Positions 14,348 to 17,148 of a stretch of DNA of 17,148 bases are shown piece after piece. Each line of letters starts with the position of its first letter. Within the stretch, counting starts at the first letter, position 1. The notes beneath the pieces were generated by a model. It made no database searches, was not told the DNA's origin, and saw only the letters and a program-made list of their open reading frames with translations. The position numbers and the translations under genes were made by a program. The stretch is from Candidatus Parvarchaeota archaeon UBA573 (lineage in GTDB: Archaea; Nanobdellota; Nanobdellia; Parvarchaeales; Parvarchaeaceae), in the NCBI GenBank assembly GCA_002502045.1, contig DAPE01000012.1:1-17148 (forward strand), written 5' to 3'.

Positions 14348-15618
14348 TATTTTATAATTGAATTCACAGCCTCTTTCATTTTTTTGTAAGATTCTTCATC
14401 CTTTCCCTCATAATAAACCCTAAGTATTGGTTCGGTGTTTGATTTTCTGAATAACATAAATCCATACTTATTTATTACCTTTATTCCATCTATTTTTTCA
14501 ATCTTTCCGTATTTAATGGTTTCTTTCTCTATTTTTTGCATTTTGGCGGTTCTTTTTGATTCATTTTTAAATGGAATAGATATAGAAGTAAAGTAAACCT
14601 TTGGAAATTCATCAACAAGCTGGCTTAGTTTCTTTTTAGTACTATTCAATATGCTTGCCATTAGCACTCCTCCTAATAATCCATCTGAGAAAGGAAAGTA
14701 CTTTGCAAAATAATAATGGGAAGCAGTTTCAACACCGAGGTCAAATTTTTTGTTTTTAAGTTTTTTCTCTATATTTGGCCGTCCAACTTTTGAATAAGTA
14801 ACTTTTGCAAATTTTTCTAAGTGAGAAGAACATGCAACCGTAGCTACTACCTTTTTTAGTCTTAAGTATTTAATAAATATCATAGTTATGATCATAGGAT
14901 CTACAAACTTACCATTTTCATCCACGAAAGCAACTCTGTCGCCATCTGCATCAAACTGCATGCCCAAATCTAATTTGTTTGCTTTGACCATTTTTTCTAA
15001 TTCTCTCGCATTCTCCTTTACTGGTTCAGGAGTTTTGCCGTAAAAATTACTGTTAGGTTTAGCGTGTAATAATTTTACCTTGCAATTAAGCCTTTTAAAA
15101 ATGTCAGGGGCTATACTAGTTGTCGAACCGCCCATACTATCTATTCCTATCTTTAAGTTTAGTTTTTTGAGCCCTTTAGTTATGTATGATATATACTTCT
15201 CATAATAGTCCTCTTCTACTAAACTACCAATTTTTTCAGTAAAATTACCTTTTTCATAGGTATTCTTTATTTTTTCGGGGGTTACAGTGACTCCTTTGTT
15301 ATAAGGTAAAAATCCTGTATATTTTGCAGGATTATGAGATGCGGTTATACATAATCCATTTGTTTTTTCAATAAATGAAGCAAATACAGGTATCATTATC
15401 GGCCCTAAACCTAAATCTACCACTTCTTTTCCACTTTCTACTAACCCTTTTTTAACATAATCCCTTATTGCTAATGATCCTACTCTATTGTCATATCCTA
15501 AGAATATTTTCTTGCCTTTCAAAGAAGTTGCTATGGCCCTGCTTATCTTGTATGCCTTCTTTTCATCTATTTCTTGGGGGTATAATCCACGTATATCATA
15601 TTCTTTGAATATATCCAT
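14347..15618 (-). CDS. Phosphomannomutase/phosphoglucomutase (alpha-D-phosphohexomutase family)
   Basis: This enzyme interconverts hexose 1- and 6-phosphates, feeding nucleotide-sugar synthesis and glycogen use. It has 423 residues and the four family domains. EYDIRG is at 6-11. The phosphoserine loop TASHNP has catalytic S94. The magnesium loop FDADGDR is at 222-228, with D223, D225 and D227. The sugar-specificity loop is GVETASHYYF (295-304), where GGEMSGH is more usual. The phosphate-binding loop FRKSNTEPILR is at 390-400. The altered third loop leaves substrate choice open (mannose, glucose or glucosamine). It is first in a two-gene operon with RPA. Confidence 0.92.
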   Translation of the reverse strand: MDIFKEYDIRGLYPQEIDEKKAYKISRAIATSLKGKKIFLGYDNRVGSLAIRDYVKKGLVESGKEVVDLGLGPIMIPVFASFIEKTNGLCITASHNPAKYTGFLPYNKGVTVTPEKIKNTYEKGNFTEKIGSLVEEDYYEKYISYITKGLKKLNLKIGIDSMGGSTTSIAPDIFKRLNCKVKLLHAKPNSNFYGKTPEPVKENARELEKMVKANKLDLGMQFDADGDRVAFVDENGKFVDPMIITMIFIKYLRLKKVVATVACSSHLEKFAKVTYSKVGRPNIEKKLKNKKFDLGVETASHYYFAKYFPFSDGLLGGVLMASILNSTKKKLSQLVDEFPKVYFTSISIPFKNESKRTAKMQKIEKETIKYGKIEKIDGIKVINKYGFMLFRKSNTEPILRVYYEGKDEESYKKMKEAVNSIIK

Positions 15619-15640
15619 AAAGTATATAGTTTTTTATCCT

Positions 15641-15650
15641 ATAAAATATT
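15641..15650 (-). promoter_or_regulatory. Putative TATA box of the phosphohexomutase-RPA operon
   Basis: On the minus strand it reads aatattttat followed by agg, centred about 27 bases before the ATG at 15618. That fits a leaderless transcript. Confidence 0.45.
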
Positions 15651-15735
15651 ATAATCTATATCGCTTTTTAGAAAAGCACTTATAATTTGGTAATGAAAAA
15701 TACTATGTTTAAGGCAGTAGCTTGCTCTATCTTAA

Positions 15736-15747
15736 AGTATTAATACT
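15736..15747 (+). promoter_or_regulatory. Perfect 12-base palindrome over the kinase promoter
   Basis: AGTATTAATACT is a perfect palindrome centred about 27 bases before the ATG at 15769, exactly where the TATA box of a leaderless gene should be. It may be the TATA region itself, an operator for a dimeric repressor, or both. Confidence 0.4.
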
Positions 15748-15768
15748 ACTTTTCTTCTTAGTTAGCGC

Positions 15769-16452
15769 ATGGATATGCACAAAATGCGCACGAATAGTCC
15801 CAACCTAGATTCCATTCTAGCAAAAAGAGTAGATGATATCGTGGTTAAAGAGCTTGGCGACGAAGCTCCATTCAATCATTATTTCTTCAAGCCTTATTCT
15901 GTGCCGAAATTTTTAGAGGACATAGACTATGAATATGACATAGATAAACACTTCTCCCTTATGAAAAAACAATACTTAGCCTGTCCGGAAGGACTAGCCA
16001 AACCATTCATGGTAATACCCTCCGGTGAATTAAAGGGCTACATCCTTGAAGACGTCGGAGGAAAGACTCTTTTGGAATTATCTACCATTAAGAGCTTTAA
16101 CTACGACTCCCCTATCAATCACTCAGAGAATATACTAAATCAGTTAAAAAACGTTCTTAAAAAGCTACACGACAGCGGTTATGCGCATGGAGACCTTACC
16201 GAAAACAACATAATGCTCATAAGAAACGAGAATTTAAAGGAAGACGGAAAGGAACCATATTACAGATTAAAGCTGATAGATGCCATTTACATACCAGAAG
16301 ACTATAAGCATACCCAAAAAGTTATAGATAAAGATAATAAGTATTTCGATTTGTACAAAGGGTACCTTAACTCCGACAAAACATCTTATGATACTAGAGC
16401 TAGATTTCTGGATATATTCGGTATAATGCCTAGCGTAAGAAGTTTCATGTGA
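15769..16452 (+). CDS. Small Bud32/RIO-like protein kinase fold protein
   Basis: This 227-residue protein has a recognisable kinase C-lobe. LHDSGYAHGDLTENN puts the catalytic loop at H140-N147, with D142 as base and N147 as metal ligand. LKLIDA at 168-172 supplies the DFG-type aspartate D171. HGDLTENN is closest to HGDLTTSN of Bud32, and the later DKDNKYFDLYKGYL recalls the Bud32 DKAVDLY segment. The N-lobe (1-100) has no glycine-rich loop that I can see, and the ATP-anchoring lysine is unclear (perhaps K27 in VVKEL). GYILEDVGG at 90-98 is hinge-like. Two further in-frame ATGs (15775, 15784) are possible starts. Codon use differs from neighbours: 8 of 11 Phe codons are TTC. Target and activity are unknown. 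Confidence 0.65.
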   Translation: MDMHKMRTNSPNLDSILAKRVDDIVVKELGDEAPFNHYFFKPYSVPKFLEDIDYEYDIDKHFSLMKKQYLACPEGLAKPFMVIPSGELKGYILEDVGGKTLLELSTIKSFNYDSPINHSENILNQLKNVLKKLHDSGYAHGDLTENNIMLIRNENLKEDGKEPYYRLKLIDAIYIPEDYKHTQKVIDKDNKYFDLYKGYLNSDKTSYDTRARFLDIFGIMPSVRSFM

Positions 16453-16487
16453 TTAGGATACTTGCTTCCTTTTTGCCAGATTCTATC

Positions 16488-16612
16488 AGCCGATAAATTT
16501 AGTATTGGCTCTAAACCCTCTTAGGGCTTTAGCGTCCAGATAAGTTATAGCGGATTTCAATCCTATCTTGAAAGAAGAGCGACACTTATAACGCTTAGTA
16601 CGACATTTATCG
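16488..16612 (+). ncRNA. Candidate structured RNA segment A (tandem hairpins)
   Basis: Hairpin 1 (16488-16510) pairs AGCCGATA with TATTGGCT (8 bp, one G-U) around a 7-base loop. With no gap, hairpin 2 (16511-16532) pairs CTAAA-CCCT with AGGG-c-TTTAG, 9 bp with one bulged C and a 3-base loop. Beyond it, GATAA/TTATC and GTTATA/TATAAC can nest around the small hairpins GGAT-ttca-ATCC and TCTT-gaaag-AAGA. No clear promoter lies directly upstream, so this could be a kinase 3' region or a chance fold. Confidence 0.25.
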
Positions 16613-16682
16613 ATATGAAAATACCTTACTTAGGTAAGCAAGATAAAAGACAAAATTTCATAGAATGGATTTGCAACATAAT

Positions 16683-16691
16683 CTTATAGAT
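16683..16691 (+). promoter_or_regulatory. Possible TATA box for the three-way-junction RNA candidate
   Basis: cttatagat is centred about 25 bases before 16711, the left foot of the fold at 16710-16789. This spacing is what an independent archaeal transcript would show. Confidence 0.25.
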
Positions 16692-16709
16692 ATTTGGAAA
16701 ATTCTGTAA

Positions 16710-16789
16710 ATTAGTGCCATCTAATAGAGTTATTATTCTCCCAAATTAAACTTGTGGGGATAATGCTATCTCGAAGAGATGTGGCTAAT
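16710..16789 (+). ncRNA. Candidate three-way-junction small RNA
   Basis: A closing helix pairs ATTAG (16710-16714) with CTAAT (16785-16789) and, after a 2-base bulge, CCA (16717-16719) with TGG (16782-16784). It encloses two hairpins. One is ATTAT-tc-TCCC with GGGG-ATAAT (16732-16764, a T-G pair and a 13-base loop). The other is ATCTC-gaa-GAGAT (16768-16780). Junction strands are 12, 3 and 1 bases. A TATA-like box sits about 25 bases before the left foot. I recognise no known RNA family, and the fold was found by eye. Confidence 0.3.
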
Positions 16790-16846
16790 CAAATAGGTTT
16801 CCCCTTTGAGATAATCTTGTATAAATCTTCTACTTAAGAATAGTAA

Positions 16847-16858
16847 GGTTTATATATA
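16847..16858 (+). promoter_or_regulatory. Strong TATA box of the last gene
   Basis: ggtttatatata, preceded by purines that could serve as a BRE, is the best TATA match in the window. It is centred about 27-28 bases before the ATG at 16881, with no Shine-Dalgarno site between. A leaderless mRNA is expected. Confidence 0.6.
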
Positions 16859-16880
16859 CCTTATCTTCAGTATAAGTGTT

Positions 16881-17148
16881 ATGAAGCTTGAGAATTTATT
16901 TAATAAGCAAAAGACTGCTCCTACAGACTCACTTAGTAGGGCTACAAGAAAGATTATTGAAAAACTAGCTAAAAAAGACCCAAAAGCTGCTTCGAGCTTA
17001 AGTGGTATTGAATTATTTACAAAAAGTGAAGAGGCTGCGCTTCAATCTGCAAAGGCAATAAGTAGATATGATGTGGATGCTGCACGGTATATTGCTTCGG
17101 GATTAAAGGATATTGCAAAGAAAACAGAAGACAAAGATGCAGTAATAG
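16881..17148 (+). CDS. Unrecognised helical protein, N-terminal part (runs off the window)
   Basis: An ATG opens a frame that stays open for 89 codons to the end of the window. The product begins MKLENLFNKQKTAPTDSL and is rich in A, K, D and S with no cysteine. It looks all-helical, with amphipathic stretches such as SRATRKIIEKLAKKD, EEAALQSAKAISRY and AARYIASGLKDIAKK. The alternating helices could be the start of a helical repeat array. There is no signal peptide or membrane segment. I recognise no family. The strong TATA box at leaderless distance supports it as a real gene. Confidence 0.7.
   Translation, partial: MKLENLFNKQKTAPTDSLSRATRKIIEKLAKKDPKAASSLSGIELFTKSEEAALQSAKAISRYDVDAARYIASGLKDIAKKTEDKDAVI

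Larger units (their letters stand above)
16453..16880 (+). other. 428-base spacer with several hairpins, no credible protein gene
   Basis: All frames are broken by stops, and no tRNA, rRNA, RNase P or SRP core motif is recognisable. A T-run (cttcctttttg, around 16467-16475) shortly after the kinase stop may end that transcript. The spacer then holds two clusters of inverted repeats, at 16488-16612 and 16710-16789, listed separately. At its right end is the promoter of the next gene. Confidence 0.6.

Noticed and set aside
14048..14389. 113-codon plus-strand frame opposite RPA and the phosphohexomutase.
   Set aside because: Low-complexity F/Y/S-rich translation antisense to two well-supported genes.
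16540..16570. Possible tRNA T-arm (ggatttcaatcc).
   Set aside because: No matching 7-bp acceptor, D-arm or anticodon arm can be built around it, and the stem is only 4 bp.
16545..16572. A string resembling an archaeal CRISPR repeat end (ggatttcaatcc...cttgaaag).
   Set aside because: It occurs once; no spaced copies are found in the window and no cas gene is present. The same bases are better explained by small inverted repeats.

Overview
The window reads as chromosomal DNA from an AT-rich archaeon. The first bases are an archaeal-type 16S rRNA 3' end. The proteins include archaeal RNA polymerase subunit L, a Ser-His signal peptidase, deoxyhypusine synthase, an RPA-type single-strand binding protein with a CCCH zinc knuckle, a small SSB-type OB-fold protein, and a UPF0200 kinase. 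Genes are tightly packed: starts and stops touch or overlap, and convergent genes overlap at their 3' ends. Most first genes of a unit have a TATA-like box about 25-31 bases before the ATG, which suggests leaderless transcripts. Low GC, tight packing and a 16S gene not followed by tRNA-Ala/23S would fit a small-genome lineage (DPANN/ARMAN-like or Thermoplasmata-like). That placement is inference.

Layout. 1-2378: 16S end, then adenosylcobalamin-dependent ribonucleotide reductase. 2455-3309: rpoL and signal peptidase. 3350-3907 (+) converges on a glycogen debranching-type glycosidase (3891-5759, -). A divergent spacer leads to a house-cleaning XTP/dITP pyrophosphatase (5890-6432, +), which converges on a NiCoT-like metal permease (6421-7335, -). 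A second divergent spacer leads to an operon of a HAD phosphatase, an ABC ATPase and an ABC-2 permease (7470-9793). An MFS transporter follows (10008-11180). Next is the operon dys / OB-fold SSB / EamA permease (11367-13444). It converges on the operon phosphohexomutase / RPA (15618 to 13451, -). Last come a Bud32/RIO-like small kinase (15769-16452, +), a 428-base spacer with several hairpins, and the start of an unrecognised helical protein (16881 to the end).

Themes. Nucleotide and DNA housekeeping are represented by NrdJ, the XTP/dITP pyrophosphatase, RPA and SSB. Sugar and glycan metabolism is represented by the debranching enzyme and the phosphohexomutase. Transport is represented by NiCoT, ABC-2, MFS and EamA. 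The cobalamin-dependent reductase and the Ni/Co-type permease could be functionally linked through cobalt, but that is inference.

I see no phage, IS element, CRISPR array, toxin-antitoxin pair or obvious defence island. The least ordinary part is the right end: a kinase with higher GC and a different codon choice, a palindrome in its promoter, a spacer with a candidate three-way-junction RNA preceded by its own TATA-like box, and an unrecognised gene with a strong TATA box. Other points of note are a reductase TSCPD domain stripped of its cysteines and an ABC ATPase lacking the usual Q-loop and H-loop residues.
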